A stretch of DNA of 30,303 bases from Promethearchaeota archaeon (GCA_014730295.1 WJIN01000371.1:1-30303), one strand, 5' to 3'. Positions 16,794-26,698 are shown, numbered from the stretch's first letter. A program made the numbers and translations. The notes: generated by a model from the sequence alone, not told the origin.

Positions 16794-17507
16794 TTGAAAT
16801 TGAATAATATCAAAAAAATATATTTCGGGAATTATTCCCGTAGATATTTCAAACGGTTCACCGTACCTATATCTTTTTCAATTTTTTTTGCACTTCTAAT
16901 AACTTCACGTATTTTTTTCCCGGGCTTCTATTCGATTTTTTCAAATGCTATTAGTGATCTTGGTAATCCAATATTAAATCCTTTTCCGGGGTGGTTATTT
17001 TTTTCTTTAGCATTTTGGTCATTAGCATTTCTTTTTCCTCCATTATTTCTTTATCTAAATTGTCGCTTAATAAAGATTCATAGAATTGAGGCGAAAATTG
17101 GTACCGGGAGTAATTTTATATCTATTTTTGGTATGATATTATTAGGAATCTTTCCAAACCTCCCAGAGACTAATTTCATGCATCTAATTGCTGCAATTTT
17201 TTCATTCACAGGTATGGGGGTAGCTATAATATTCTATTGGCTGGCGATAATCCATGATTCAATACAAAAAGCGATGAGATATCATCATGTAGGAATTGTC
17301 ATGATTCTAAGCTTTATTACATTTTTGATTATCGCCATCACGTTTATTGGGACATTTCAAATTAGTTCTGATATTTTTGCATTTAATATGCTTTGGTTAT
17401 TTGATTATCCTTTTTGGGAATGGTTGTTATTTATCTTTCTTTCTTTTCAACTATTTTTCATAGGTTTAATTATCCCAGAGCAATTTTCAAAGAAAGAATC
17501 CATATAA
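16794..17507 (+). CDS. DUF998-like multi-spanning membrane protein
   Basis: The 237-residue protein has about six membrane helices and the DUF998 signature early on (NAISDLGNPILNPFPGWLF, residues about 50-70), plus a second hydrophilic turn in the centre (FPNLPETNFMHLIAA). DUF998 proteins are uncharacterised and found widely in archaea. The start is TTG at 16794, set by a very strong Shine-Dalgarno site (AAGGAGGGGG, 16782-16791). A second TTG two codons on is also possible. It lies just after the zinc-ribbon membrane peptide in the same operon. Confidence 0.75.
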   Translation: MKLNNIKKIYFGNYSRRYFKRFTVPISFSIFFALLITSRIFFPGFYSIFSNAISDLGNPILNPFPGWLFFSLAFWSLAFLFPPLFLYLNCRLIKIHRIEAKIGTGSNFISIFGMILLGIFPNLPETNFMHLIAAIFSFTGMGVAIIFYWLAIIHDSIQKAMRYHHVGIVMILSFITFLIIAITFIGTFQISSDIFAFNMLWLFDYPFWEWLLFIFLSFQLFFIGLIIPEQFSKKESI

Positions 17508-17962
17508 GTCTATATTGCCTTATATAAAATTTAGATATGTACTTACAATATCTGATTTGGAGGTACTATTAACATATTTTCTTTATTTAAATGAACTCTA
17601 AATCATATTAAATCAATATATAAATCTCCTTAAACTTAAATAGAAAAAGAACTAATGAGTTTATAAATAATACATATTAAAATAATAAAGTGGCTTTAGA
17701 TATAATTTCATCGAAAAAAGGTTAATCGAACTACGCTATATATCGTGCTCAGGACCGTCTGTTACGGGACCCTCAGAAATCCTGGCTGACGGATATGGAT
17801 GCAAAAAAGATTCTCTAGAAATATCCAGATCTTTTGCAATTGAATCCAAATCCAATTATGATGAGTTTATCAATATGAAGTTAAAAAAAATAATTTAAAG
17901 GAATCTCAGCTTTCTAAATTTCAAAAAATTGTATTAAAAGTAGTAATTAAAGGATAGAGAGA
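17508..17962. other. Gap holding a possible gene remnant
   Basis: About 455 bases between converging genes. The outer parts are AT-rich and featureless. The centre (about 17725-17880) is richer in G and C and reads like decayed coding sequence; see the pseudogene entry. Confidence 0.4.
17690..17878 (+). pseudogene. Possible decayed coding sequence
   Basis: One frame from GTG 17690 reads a short start, a TAA at 17723, then YRAQDRLLRDPQKSWLTDM and AKKIL, a TAG at 17816, then KYPDLLQLNPNPIMMSLSI and a TGA at 17876. The composition is protein-like, and the GC content is above that of the flanks. Another frame is open from 17687 to 17898 without any ATG, GTG or TTG in its first part. Either frame could be the remnant. 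Family not recognised; it could also be a structured RNA, since CCGT and ACGG form a small hairpin at about 17755-17767. Confidence 0.25.
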
Positions 17963-18736
17963 TTAAGATTTAGGTTCATTGGAATTTTTTTCTTCTACCT
18001 TCTCTTTTCCAGATTGCTCTTTCTCTAGATCCTTATCTTGGTCCTCGTCCTTCTCCTTCTCTTCTTTTTCTTGTTCTGGAGGTTTCGGTTTACGGGAGAT
18101 AATAACTTTAGCATACCTAATGACTTCCTTTTCATATATCCACCCATCTTGTATCACATCAACAATTGTATTGTTAGGAAGGTCATCACGTTCAAGAGAA
18201 CTTAAAGCTTCGTGCTTATTATAATCAAACTTTTGTAATTCTTCGGTATGCATCGGATGGGCGCCCATTGATTTCATAATATTCATAAATTGTTTATAAA
18301 ACTGCTCTATATGCTCATCTGTGTCCTCGTTTTCAACTGCACTTTTAAATGAATCATACAGAGAGAGAAAATTTTTTAACGTGTTTGCGGTATATTGTAT
18401 GCGCAAGTTTTTACGCGATTTTTCCCAACGCTTTTGTGTGTTCTCAAATTCTGCTTGCAGTCGCATAAATTTATCTTTCCAATCTTTATTTGATTTCTGT
18501 AATTCTTTAATTTTATCCTCTTGGTTTTTCAATTTGTCTTCCAATTCAATAATTTTTTCAATTAACTCCTCCCTTGATAAGTCTTTGAACTTTTCCTCTT
18601 CTTTTGATTCTTCTTCCATTTCATTCTTCTTATCCTTCAATTCCACTTCAGACTCAGAAGTTTTTTCATTCTGTGAGTCTACAATATCCTTTTCTTCAGG
18701 TTTATCGGATTTTTCTTGCTTTTGCTTGTTCATCAT
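17963..18736 (-). CDS. grpE: GrpE, nucleotide exchange factor of DnaK
   Basis: The 257-residue protein has the GrpE plan: a charged disordered N-terminus (1-50), a long coiled coil (about 50-115, KIIELEDKLKNQEDKIKEL then WKDKFMRLQAEFENTQKR) and a C-terminal beta head with the family block HEALSSLERDDLPNNTIVDV and EKEVIRYAKVIISR. GrpE dimers pry ADP from DnaK and may act as thermosensors. It is longer than the usual 190-200 residues because both ends carry Glu/Lys-rich tails; the C-terminal 40 residues are low-complexity. It is transcribed away from dnaK and lies 1.7 kb from it, unlike bacterial grpE-dnaK operons. ATG at 18734-18736. Confidence 0.95.
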   Translation of the reverse strand: MMNKQKQEKSDKPEEKDIVDSQNEKTSESEVELKDKKNEMEEESKEEEKFKDLSREELIEKIIELEDKLKNQEDKIKELQKSNKDWKDKFMRLQAEFENTQKRWEKSRKNLRIQYTANTLKNFLSLYDSFKSAVENEDTDEHIEQFYKQFMNIMKSMGAHPMHTEELQKFDYNKHEALSSLERDDLPNNTIVDVIQDGWIYEKEVIRYAKVIISRKPKPPEQEKEEKEKDEDQDKDLEKEQSGKEKVEEKNSNEPKS

Positions 18737-19339
18737 ACTTACCTTATTATTGAGTAAATTAGGAAATTAACGATCTTCAATGTAAAATTCTTAGATAAAT
18801 GAATTGTGGAAATTTTAAATTTTTTTGGATGATATGGAGATCATTTATAATTAGGAAAAATGTTATATTTATTCTGGGATCATAAATAGTTATTCTGGGG
18901 GTATTTTGGTAATTTCTTTGCATGTAGAACAGAAAAAATAGAATAAAGAAATAAATCAAGATTTTGGGTCTTTGCATTTTTTTGATTCAAATTAGAGATG
19001 GCTTTAAATGCTGTTTTGATAAAAAATTTGTTAATAATAAAAATAATTTTTATGAACGCTTTTGGAATATTCCGGGCCATTTATTTCTATCCATACCTCC
19101 TCATACCGATAAAATTAATATTATTTTTGCTTAGTTAGTAAATTTTTAGAATCTCAATATAATATCAACAAAATTCAATCTCCCTTGAGCAATCTATTTT
19201 TTCAACTTATATTTCATAAATATATTTATTCTAAACATTTTCTAGGTATAGATTTATTGCTGAAAATTTATATATCATAGAGGAAACTAATATTACTGGT
19301 AATAGATATGGTTAATATAAAATTAGGAAGTGATTTTTA
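18737..19339. other. Gap upstream of grpE and of the V4R-like gene
   Basis: About 600 bases between divergent genes, AT-rich. It should hold both promoters. Open frames on the minus strand here are short, Lys/Ile/Phe-rich and unsupported. The only pattern noted is a direct repeat TTATTCTGGG at 18869-18878 and 18890-18899, spaced 21 bases. Confidence 0.4.
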
Positions 19340-19843
19340 ATGGGAACCTTAACTAGAGATGAAGTTAGTAAATTACCTACGCGATTTGAAACCGTACCCT
19401 ACAGGACATTCTTTAAATTATGGTATGCATTACAAAAGGCATTACCTGAAGATGATAAAGTGAAAATTCTTACTCGAATTGGTCGAACCATTGGAAAGGA
19501 ATTTGATGATGAGGGTTTAGAAACTCCAAATGTCTTCCTAAACCGCTTACAAGGTTTTTTAGAAAAGGAATGGGCAATTACTGATAATGCAAAAGTAGAT
19601 TTTAGATATGATGATGAGGGAAACATAAAAAAAATAACCGCTAAACAAGATAGTTGTAAAATGTGTTTTGCAAATACTTATTATAGATATCATGATTATG
19701 GAAGCCCATCTTGTATGTTTCCCCAAGTGATGATGGGAATTTTATCAAAAGTTCGAAATAAATTTGGATTTAAGAATTTACGATTCGAAGGTGTTCAAAA
19801 AGGCGGTGTTGGTGAATGCGCAATGGTTTGGAATGTGGGATAA
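19340..19843 (+). CDS. V4R-like small protein with cysteines (tentative)
   Basis: The 167-residue protein has an N-terminal helical part (VPYRTFFKLWYALQKALP) and GRTIGKEFDDEG, then a long alpha/beta region with DSCKMCFANTYYRY, a further Cys (SPSCMFPQV), and an ending KGGVGECAMVWNVG. That ending and the order of elements resemble V4R (4-vinyl-reductase-type) domains, which finish with G-D-x-x-C-x-F-x and bind small ligands or metals through conserved Cys residues. I am not certain of the match. A GGAAGTGAT Shine-Dalgarno site at 19326-19334 supports the ATG. It lies between grpE and dnaK; no functional link is shown. Confidence 0.55.
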   Translation: MGTLTRDEVSKLPTRFETVPYRTFFKLWYALQKALPEDDKVKILTRIGRTIGKEFDDEGLETPNVFLNRLQGFLEKEWAITDNAKVDFRYDDEGNIKKITAKQDSCKMCFANTYYRYHDYGSPSCMFPQVMMGILSKVRNKFGFKNLRFEGVQKGGVGECAMVWNVG

Positions 19844-20034
19844 ACTAAAATTTTCTCATTTTTTATTAGATTTAAAAATTGTAGCTAATTTTAACTACTA
19901 ATTAACCTTATAGACATTTAATATTAATTTGGATTAATCCAAATGAATTATTATTAGTAAGAATTTTTGGGTAAATACAAATACTAAACCATCTATTGAT
20001 TCTTTAGAATAGACTAATTAATATCGATCATAAT

Positions 20035-20304
20035 ATGTCCACTGAGGAGATCAGTATAGCAGCGTATTATATATGGCATGAAGAGCATTCGTATGAAAAA
20101 TTATGTTGGCTTTTAGCAGAACGTCAACTATATGTTGAAAAGAATTTCTCAATAGCTAAAAAAGGCGATATTCGAGATAGAGCTTATTATATATATAAAG
20201 AGAATCCTCCTTATGATGTATTATGCTGGTTTATTGGAGAATTAAATCTCTATATTAAAAGAAACACTTCTTTTCGTACTTTTAATACCTTATTTTCAAA
20301 GTAA
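20035..20304 (+). CDS. Small protein of two DUF2934-like repeats
   Basis: An 89-residue protein built from two copies of a unit of about 33 residues. The first reads ISIAAYYIWHEE then LCWLLAERQLYVEKN; the second reads IRDRAYYIYKEN then LCWFIGELNLYIKRN. Each has the I-R-x-R-A-Y-x-I-W and W-x-x-A-E-x-x-L pattern of DUF2934, a short helical hairpin otherwise usually found in bacteria. It ends about 140 bases before dnaK on the same strand. Function unknown; helical protein-protein interaction is inferred. Confidence 0.65.
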   Translation: MSTEEISIAAYYIWHEEHSYEKLCWLLAERQLYVEKNFSIAKKGDIRDRAYYIYKENPPYDVLCWFIGELNLYIKRNTSFRTFNTLFSK

Positions 20305-20444
20305 TATTGTATGATATAGAGATCATTTATTAAGTAAAATTTTTAATTCTTCAAACTTTATACTTTATAGAAGCAAATTAAATAATTCAATTAATTCTAA
20401 AATATCATAATAATTGCATAACACGTAGAAAAGTGTAATCGAAT

Positions 20445-22427
20445 ATGAGTGAAGGAGAAAAGAAAAAAAGGACTAAAAAAGAACGTATCGTAGGAATCGA
20501 CCTTGGTACTTCAAATAGTGCTTGCGCAGTATTGAATGCTGTCGGTAAACCTGAGATCGTCCCAGCCGCAGAAGGAAGGACCCTAGGAGGAAAAGCGTTT
20601 CCATCATATGTTGCTTTCGATGAGAATGGACGTAAGATCGTTGGAGAGCCTGCCCGTCGACAAGCACTTTCTAATCCAGATGGTACCATCACGGGTATAA
20701 AACGTAAAATGGGTACTTCTTATAAGGCTAAAGTGATGGTAGGAGGGGAAGAGAAAGAATTCACTCCAGAAGAGATCTCAGCGATGATTCTCAGAAAAAT
20801 AAAAAATGACGCATCTGATTATTTAGGTGAAGAAGTTGAAAAAGCAGTGATTACTGTTCCAGCCTATTTTAACGATGCACAGAGAACAGCTACTAAAAAT
20901 GCTGGTGAAATTGCAGGACTCGAAGTCGTGCGAATGATTAACGAACCAACTGCAGCATGTCTCGCATACGGTTTGGACCGAGTTTCTGACGAATTACTAA
21001 AGATTTGTGTCTTGGACCTTGGAGGGGGGACATTCGATGTTACCATCATGGAATATGGAGAGGGTGTTGTAGAGGTATTATCAACTGCGGGTGATACTCA
21101 ATTAGGCGGAAGAGATATGGATGATAAAATTACCGATTGGATCGCTGGAGAGTTTGAAAACAAACATGGTATTAATCTCCGAAATGACAAAAAGGCAATG
21201 ATTCGTGTAAAAGATGCCGCTGAAAAGGCAAAAATAGAATTATCCACAACTTTATCCACGAATATTAATCTTCCCTACATCAGTCAAAAAGATGGGAATC
21301 CTGTTCATTTAGAGATGGAATTATCAAGAGCGAAACTTGAACAATTAGTCGAGCCCGTTCTGAAACGATTGGATCCAATCATGAGACGCTCATTAGAAGA
21401 TAGTAAATTATCAAAAGATGGAGTTGATAAGATTATTCTTGTTGGAGGACCAACACGGATGCCATGTGTACAAGATCGATTTAAAAAATTCTTTAATAAA
21501 GAACCCGAGCATTCAGTTGATCCAATGGAATGTGTCGCAATCGGAGCTGCAATTCAAGCAGGAGTGATCGCGGGAGAAGTAGAAGACTTATTGTTATTAG
21601 ATGTTACTCCTCTCTCCTTAGGAGTAGAAACATTGGGTGGAGTTTTTACTAAATTAATCGAACGCAACACCACAATCCCTACAGAAAAGAAACAAATTTT
21701 CAGTACAGCAGCCGATAATCAACCTGCTGTAACCATTAATGTTTTACAAGGAGAAAGGGCGATGGCAAAGGATAATATTTCTTTAGGAGAATTTCATTTG
21801 ACCGGTATACCTCCTGCTCCCCGTGGAGTTCCACAGATTGAAGTCAAATTTTCAATTGACGCCGATGGAATTGTACACGTCACAGCTAAAGATCTGGGGA
21901 CTGGAAAGGAGACAGGTATCACTGTTTCTGGTGCGAAGGGTTTGTCAGAAGATGAGATTCAAAAGAAAATTAGTGAAGCAGAGAGATATGAAGAAGAAGA
22001 CCAGAAGAAAAAAGAATTGATTCAAGCTCGAAATAATGCAGAATCGATGATTTACCAGACCAAAAAACTAATGGAAGATAACAAGGACAAAATCCAAGAA
22101 AATGAGAAACAAGAGATTGAAGCAGCTATTAAATCATTAGAGGAAGATATGGAAACAGATGATGTTCAGCGAATAAAACAAGGAATTGAAAACTTACAGA
22201 AAGCCATGCATGGATTTTCTCAAAGAGTTTATTCTCAACCAGGACAGCAGCAAGCATATCAGCAAGCGGCAGAGCAAGCTCAGAGAGCAGCACAGGGAGG
22301 TACTCCCCCTGGAGGTATGGGGGGTAAGCCCGGAGGAGGTGCAACAGGTGCTGGAGGTGCGTCATATAAAACGGATGATGACGAGAAAAAGAATGTTGTA
22401 GATGTAGATTGGGACGAGGAGGACTAG
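20445..22427 (+). CDS. dnaK: DnaK (Hsp70) chaperone
   Basis: The 660-residue Hsp70 is of bacterial type. The ATPase domain has [15 protein letters not shown] near residue 16, [47 protein letters not shown] and [11 protein letters not shown]. The substrate domain begins after [15 protein letters not shown] and includes [12 protein letters not shown]; a helical lid and a Gly-rich tail ([13 protein letters not shown]) end in [10 protein letters not shown]. DnaK binds exposed hydrophobic segments in an ATP cycle driven by DnaJ and GrpE, both present here. Relative to bacterial forms, a few residues are added after AEGRTLGG, and the usual GTTNS reads GTSNS. Archaeal dnaK is known to have been acquired from bacteria. 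It has its own upstream region of about 140 bases. Confidence 0.97.
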   Translation: MSEGEKKKRTKKERIVGIDLGTSNSACAVLNAVGKPEIVPAAEGRTLGGKAFPSYVAFDENGRKIVGEPARRQALSNPDGTITGIKRKMGTSYKAKVMVGGEEKEFTPEEISAMILRKIKNDASDYLGEEVEKAVITVPAYFNDAQRTATKNAGEIAGLEVVRMINEPTAACLAYGLDRVSDELLKICVLDLGGGTFDVTIMEYGEGVVEVLSTAGDTQLGGRDMDDKITDWIAGEFENKHGINLRNDKKAMIRVKDAAEKAKIELSTTLSTNINLPYISQKDGNPVHLEMELSRAKLEQLVEPVLKRLDPIMRRSLEDSKLSKDGVDKIILVGGPTRMPCVQDRFKKFFNKEPEHSVDPMECVAIGAAIQAGVIAGEVEDLLLLDVTPLSLGVETLGGVFTKLIERNTTIPTEKKQIFSTAADNQPAVTINVLQGERAMAKDNISLGEFHLTGIPPAPRGVPQIEVKFSIDADGIVHVTAKDLGTGKETGITVSGAKGLSEDEIQKKISEAERYEEEDQKKKELIQARNNAESMIYQTKKLMEDNKDKIQENEKQEIEAAIKSLEEDMETDDVQRIKQGIENLQKAMHGFSQRVYSQPGQQQAYQQAAEQAQRAAQGGTPPGGMGGKPGGGATGAGGASYKTDDDEKKNVVDVDWDEED

Positions 22428-22580
22428 TTTCATTCTTAAACTTTAAATATATGATTATCTAGCAGATGCAATATTTTTAGAATTTCCTTCCTTTTTCATT
22501 TTTTATATATTTATTTCTTAGGAAAAACATAGAAATATATGCACTTACCTTTAGAGATCGATATCCAAGAAACAATACAA

Positions 22581-23738
22581 TTAAGATTTTGATAGATTAA
22601 TCTTTAATCTTTCTATTAAATAAGATATTTTGATAACTTCTTGATTATAAAACTTCTCTTCAATTTTTAATGTAAGAAATTCACTTACCCTACTCATTAT
22701 ATATTTAATCGAAAATAAACCTTTAACACTTTCATATATCAGTTTCAAGGCGATAGTAGTTAAAGACATGGTAAGAAAATAGAAAAACCAAAAGTTGTAG
22801 AGATTAAGTTTAGGAACCGGGAATATCATAAAAATAAAAGTGACCAAATAAATGCTAAAAGAGTAATAAGAATAATAGAAAAGAAAATTATATTTGGAAT
22901 CAAAATTAATGAATTCAAATTTTTCAGAAATTATCAACAGAGTAAAGACCAAAATCATGAATCCTAATGAATATATAACCCAAGTATAACTATTTCTCAA
23001 GATAAATAGAGGAAATTGGAAAAATATACCAAAAAGAATCAAAAAGATTGAAAGGAATATTAATGGATATGAGAATTTTCTTAGAAATGTTTTATTATTA
23101 TCGTATCGGTTGAAATCAATGTCTTTTATTAAATCACCAAGACAGGAACCAAAAATAAAAAATGGCAAAAATGGAATAAGTGGATTTTGTCGGTCGTCAA
23201 TAGGATATAAAAATTGGTTTATAATATGTATTAATGGAGACCATGTTGAATAAGTATTCAATAAGGTTTGAAGAATCGGATTAAGAATTAGAATCAATAT
23301 ACCAATGATAAATCTCGAGTATATTGAAGTTTTCATGAGAGGCCAATATAAAAATAAAGTTATTGATATTGTAAATAAGATCCACCATGAAAAGATATGG
23401 CTTATCCCCGGTTCTTGAATATAAGTTCCTAAGTTAAAAAATATCGCGATAATTAATAAAATAGTTGCCCGAATAAAATACGTATTTCTAAGAACTCTAT
23501 TATCAATTTTCTTTTCTATTTCACTCTCATTCAGTTTTTTTGAATAAGAATATTGAAGGCTTACTCCAGAAATGAAGATAAATCCAGCTGCACCTAGCGG
23601 TTCAAATAGCGGTACAATAGAGTCATAGAAAAAAGGTACATAAGAATAATCCATCCACCATACAAATAGGTGACCAAAGATCATCCAAACAATACAAATT
23701 CCTCTAAAAAAATCTATACATCCAATTCTTTTCTTCAT
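22581..23738 (-). CDS. HGSNAT-like (heparan-alpha-glucosaminide N-acetyltransferase family) membrane acyltransferase
   Basis: A 385-residue protein with about ten membrane helices. The N-terminus KKRIGCIDFFRGICIVWMI then FGHLFVWW is the catalytic-domain signature of the HGSNAT/YeiB/DUF1624 group: basic residue, ID-x-x-RG and a conserved membrane His (His23). The loop LGAAGFIFISGVSL and the IPFLPFFIFGSCLGD segment also fit. These proteins move acyl groups from acyl-CoA across the membrane onto outside sugars or other acceptors; the acceptor is not predictable. It points against dnaK (convergent) and away from dnaJ. ATG at 23736-23738. Confidence 0.75.
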   Translation of the reverse strand: MKKRIGCIDFFRGICIVWMIFGHLFVWWMDYSYVPFFYDSIVPLFEPLGAAGFIFISGVSLQYSYSKKLNESEIEKKIDNRVLRNTYFIRATILLIIAIFFNLGTYIQEPGISHIFSWWILFTISITLFLYWPLMKTSIYSRFIIGILILILNPILQTLLNTYSTWSPLIHIINQFLYPIDDRQNPLIPFLPFFIFGSCLGDLIKDIDFNRYDNNKTFLRKFSYPLIFLSIFLILFGIFFQFPLFILRNSYTWVIYSLGFMILVFTLLIISEKFEFINFDSKYNFLFYYSYYSFSIYLVTFIFMIFPVPKLNLYNFWFFYFLTMSLTTIALKLIYESVKGLFSIKYIMSRVSEFLTLKIEEKFYNQEVIKISYLIERLKINLSKS

Positions 23739-24078
23739 AAGTATGCATTATATCCCAATAACTAATTGTATAAATGAATTTAATTATAAAAATTTCTTTT
23801 ATTTAGAAATATCAATCTTCTATAGTCAAACAATTGAAATCAAAATCAATGATAAAATTCTTAATAAATGAGAAGTTATTAAAATTTGTTTGTAATTATC
23901 TGATTGATTGAATGTGAAACTTTTTAGAAAAAATAATCAAAGATTTTGAATTTACGATATATTATAATTCATTTTAAGCAAGTGATATTCTATCTTAAAA
24001 AATAAAATTTATCAAACATTATAGAAATAGTGTTAGACATTAAAAATAATGGAAATAAATATAATGGAACAATAAAAA
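23739..24078. other. AT-rich gap with the dnaJ and acyltransferase promoters
   Basis: About 340 bases between divergent genes. No gene, repeat or clear hairpin is supported. The composition is too AT-rich to single out TATA boxes. Confidence 0.4.
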
Positions 24079-25194
24079 ATGAATTCAAGTCAAAAAAGAG
24101 ATTATTATGATGTATTAGGAGTTGACAAGGATGCGACAACAGATGAAATCAAGCTCGCATATCGAAGATTGGCAAGAAAATATCATCCTGATGTCAATAA
24201 AGATGATCCTAATGCAAAGGACAAATTTATTGAGATTCAAGAAGCATATGAAGTCTTAAGCGACGCCGAAAAACGGAGAAACTATGATAATTTTGGTTTT
24301 CGTGGTGTAGATGTAGACTTAAGTGATGTTTTCAGCGGAGGAATTCCCGGAATTGATGAAATTTTCGAGTCCTTCTTCGGTGGATTTGGGGGGTTTGGTG
24401 GATTTGGATCAAGTAGATCTTCGAGACGACAAAGGAGAAGAGAAGTTGGACAAGATGTAGAAGAAATTGTCAATATTAGCTTCCAAGAAGCTATGTTTGG
24501 AACAAAAAAGGATATAAGTGTAGAAAGATATGTTCCTTGTTCCGAGTGCGATGGGACCGGAGCTGAAGATTCTTCTTCGGTTAAAACTTGTTCAGAGTGC
24601 CAAGGTTCTGGAAGGTATCGCAAAATGTCGCGCTCAGGGTTTGGAACAATTATTAGAGAAACGGAATGCCCTTATTGCGACGGGACTGGCAAGATTATTA
24701 AGAATAAATGTAGATTATGTAACGGAAATAAAGTGGTCAAAGAATCGAAAGAATTAAATGGCGTAAAAATTCCCCCTGGAGTAGAGAACGGAGTTCATTT
24801 AAAGATATCTGGACAAGGCCATATTCCTTCCCGAGATGCTTTACCAGGAGATTTATACTTAAAAGTAAATGTTGATAATAATGATGATTTTATTAGGCAA
24901 GGGAACGATTTATACACGATAGCGGATTTAGATATAATCACTGCAATTTTAGGGGGTGAAATAACCGTTCCTACCTTAGATTATAAAAAGGAAGAAATAT
25001 CACAAAAAGAAATTAAAATACCTCCTGGAACAGAATACGGTACAGAATTTCGAGTTAAAAATAGGGGGGTCACCTATATGCGTGGCAATGGAAGAGGAGA
25101 CCAATATATAAAAGTAAATATCACCATTCCAAAAGATATTAGCAAAGAGCAGAAAGAATTACTACTAAAGTTCAAAGAATTATCGAAACAATAA
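24079..25194 (+). CDS. dnaJ: DnaJ (Hsp40) co-chaperone
   Basis: The 371-residue type I Hsp40 is complete. The J domain (1-70) holds the HPD tripeptide that triggers DnaK ATP hydrolysis ([10 protein letters not shown]). A short Gly/Phe region follows ([12 protein letters not shown]). Next come four zinc-finger repeats ([32 protein letters not shown]) and two C-terminal substrate domains. The fourth repeat ends GNK where GxG is usual, a mild deviation. Length matches bacterial DnaJ (about 375). It is separated from dnaK by a gene on the other strand, so the chaperone set is not an operon. Like archaeal dnaK, it is of bacterial descent. Confidence 0.96.
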   Translation: MNSSQKRDYYDVLGVDKDATTDEIKLAYRRLARKYHPDVNKDDPNAKDKFIEIQEAYEVLSDAEKRRNYDNFGFRGVDVDLSDVFSGGIPGIDEIFESFFGGFGGFGGFGSSRSSRRQRRREVGQDVEEIVNISFQEAMFGTKKDISVERYVPCSECDGTGAEDSSSVKTCSECQGSGRYRKMSRSGFGTIIRETECPYCDGTGKIIKNKCRLCNGNKVVKESKELNGVKIPPGVENGVHLKISGQGHIPSRDALPGDLYLKVNVDNNDDFIRQGNDLYTIADLDIITAILGGEITVPTLDYKKEEISQKEIKIPPGTEYGTEFRVKNRGVTYMRGNGRGDQYIKVNITIPKDISKEQKELLLKFKELSKQ

Positions 25195-25206
25195 AAAAAG
25201 AGAAAG

Positions 25207-26043
25207 CTAAATGTGATTCTCTAACCATTTAGCCAGATCATTAAGTACTTTTTCGCGTTCTTCTTTTATTTCATTATAAACTTCGTGATATAAGCCATCA
25301 TAGATATTTATTGTCTTGTCAGCCATAGTAAAATGGTTTTCTAGTTCTTCAATTCCGTGCATAGCCTGATCCTCTGATCCGCATTGTACTAGTAGGGGTA
25401 ATTTAAATTTCTGTACTACTTTTTCCACATTCCCAAATTTTTTAATCATCTCATAGCCTAATCTGGTAGTTATTTCTTGATGGTGAACAAGTGGATCATC
25501 CTTATAGGCTTCAACTACTTGAGGATCATGAGATAAGCTTTCGGGATCTAATTTTGGATCTATAGTCATTTTAGGTGCTAATTTTGAGAGAATTCTTGAC
25601 ATGAATTTAACAAATCCCGAGACTTCTCCTCCAGCAGCAGTTCCAGTCCCAGAAAGAATTAATCCATCTAATAAATCTTCGTATTTCTCAGTAAAATATA
25701 TCGCGATACCCGAACCCATTGAATGACCCAATATGAAATGTTTTACATTCGGGTGATTTTCTTTTGCGATATCATATAGTTTTTTCTCATCTTCAACATA
25801 ATAATCAAATGACTCAACATAATTTGTTATACCATCGGATTTTCCATGCCCTCTGTGATCATCAGCATAAATGGCATAACCTAGAGGTACAAGCTTATGA
25901 ACAACATTCTCATATCGACCAGAATGTTCTGCAAACCCGTGAATTATTTGAACAACTGCTTTGGGTTTTTGATCTGGCAACCACGCTTGATAATAAATTT
26001 TAACATCATTTACTCCAATAAATTCTCCTTGCTTTTGATTCAT
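25207..26043 (-). CDS. Monoglyceride-lipase-like alpha/beta hydrolase
   Basis: The 278-residue serine hydrolase has a complete set of motifs: the oxyanion segment IIHGFAEHSGRY (His35-Gly36), ADDHRGHGKSDG, the nucleophile elbow GHSMGSG (Ser108), GSEDQAMH bearing the acidic residue, and GLYHEVYNE bearing the catalytic His. These are typical of monoacylglycerol lipases and lysophospholipases (Hydrolase_4 family). It is cytoplasmic, with no signal peptide. In an archaeon with ether lipids, the natural ester substrate is an open question: imported fat, or a lysophospholipid if ester lipids are made. It converges tightly with dnaJ (12-base gap). Confidence 0.85.
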   Translation of the reverse strand: MNQKQGEFIGVNDVKIYYQAWLPDQKPKAVVQIIHGFAEHSGRYENVVHKLVPLGYAIYADDHRGHGKSDGITNYVESFDYYVEDEKKLYDIAKENHPNVKHFILGHSMGSGIAIYFTEKYEDLLDGLILSGTGTAAGGEVSGFVKFMSRILSKLAPKMTIDPKLDPESLSHDPQVVEAYKDDPLVHHQEITTRLGYEMIKKFGNVEKVVQKFKLPLLVQCGSEDQAMHGIEELENHFTMADKTINIYDGLYHEVYNEIKEEREKVLNDLAKWLENHI

Positions 26044-26152
26044 CTTAATTCATTAATTTCTTCTATTTTTAGATGTTAAAAAGTAAGGATTACTAAGGAA
26101 TAAATTTTTACCATTATGCATTTTTGCAATTAAATATTCGATATAGTGTGGT

Positions 26153-26698
26153 ATGAGTCCGAAGATTTTAATTAGTGGTCCACCTCGCTCTGGAAAGTCA
26201 ACATTAATGAAAATGTTAACAGACTATTTTAGGAAAGACTATTCTATAGTGGGATTTTTAACTCCAGAGATAAGAAAAAACAATAAGCGTATTGGATTTG
26301 ATATCAAATCCATTGATTCAACTATTCGATTTCCTTTAGCGCGGAAAGCTACCATTGTAGACACCCATAGGTTGGGGGATTATTCTGTTTTTGTGGAAAA
26401 ATTCAACAATTTTATAGAGGAATATCTGGAAAATAAAATTCGGGATTTTGGGACTCCTAATGAATCTCACATATTATTTATTGATGAGATAGGGAAAATG
26501 GAATTATTTTCAAATAGATTTGAAATTTTTATTAGAAATATATTTCGACTTGATATGTCGATTATTGCAACTATTGGAAAGAACTTATCGCACTCCATAA
26601 GATCATATTTGATGAATTTACCCGAGATTTGCTTTTTTGAAACCTCTATAGATATACAGAGAGATATATTTAATGAAATAGTAAAAAACTTTTCCTAA
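26153..26698 (+). CDS. THEP1-type nucleoside triphosphatase (NTPase_1)
   Basis: The 181-residue P-loop protein has Walker A GPPRSGKST at residues 9-17 and Walker B HILFIDEIGKMELFS at about 102-116, the signature of the THEP1/NTPase_1 family found in archaea and eukaryotes. The region between (FLTPEIRKNNKRIGFDIKS) also follows the family pattern. Members hydrolyse ATP, GTP and other NTPs slowly; the cellular role is unknown, with a link to RNA or nucleotide metabolism suggested. Length is typical (about 175-190). The gene is single, divergent from the hydrolase. Confidence 0.88.
   Translation: MSPKILISGPPRSGKSTLMKMLTDYFRKDYSIVGFLTPEIRKNNKRIGFDIKSIDSTIRFPLARKATIVDTHRLGDYSVFVEKFNNFIEEYLENKIRDFGTPNESHILFIDEIGKMELFSNRFEIFIRNIFRLDMSIIATIGKNLSHSIRSYLMNLPEICFFETSIDIQRDIFNEIVKNFS

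Noticed and set aside
18321..18770. Ser/Phe-rich plus-strand frame of 149 codons
   Set aside because: Antisense of the Glu/Lys-rich grpE gene; the composition is what the opposite strand of such a gene gives.
18777..19080. Two overlapping minus-strand frames upstream of grpE
   Set aside because: Lys/Ile/Phe/Asn-rich translation of AT-rich spacer; they overlap each other and lack a ribosome site.
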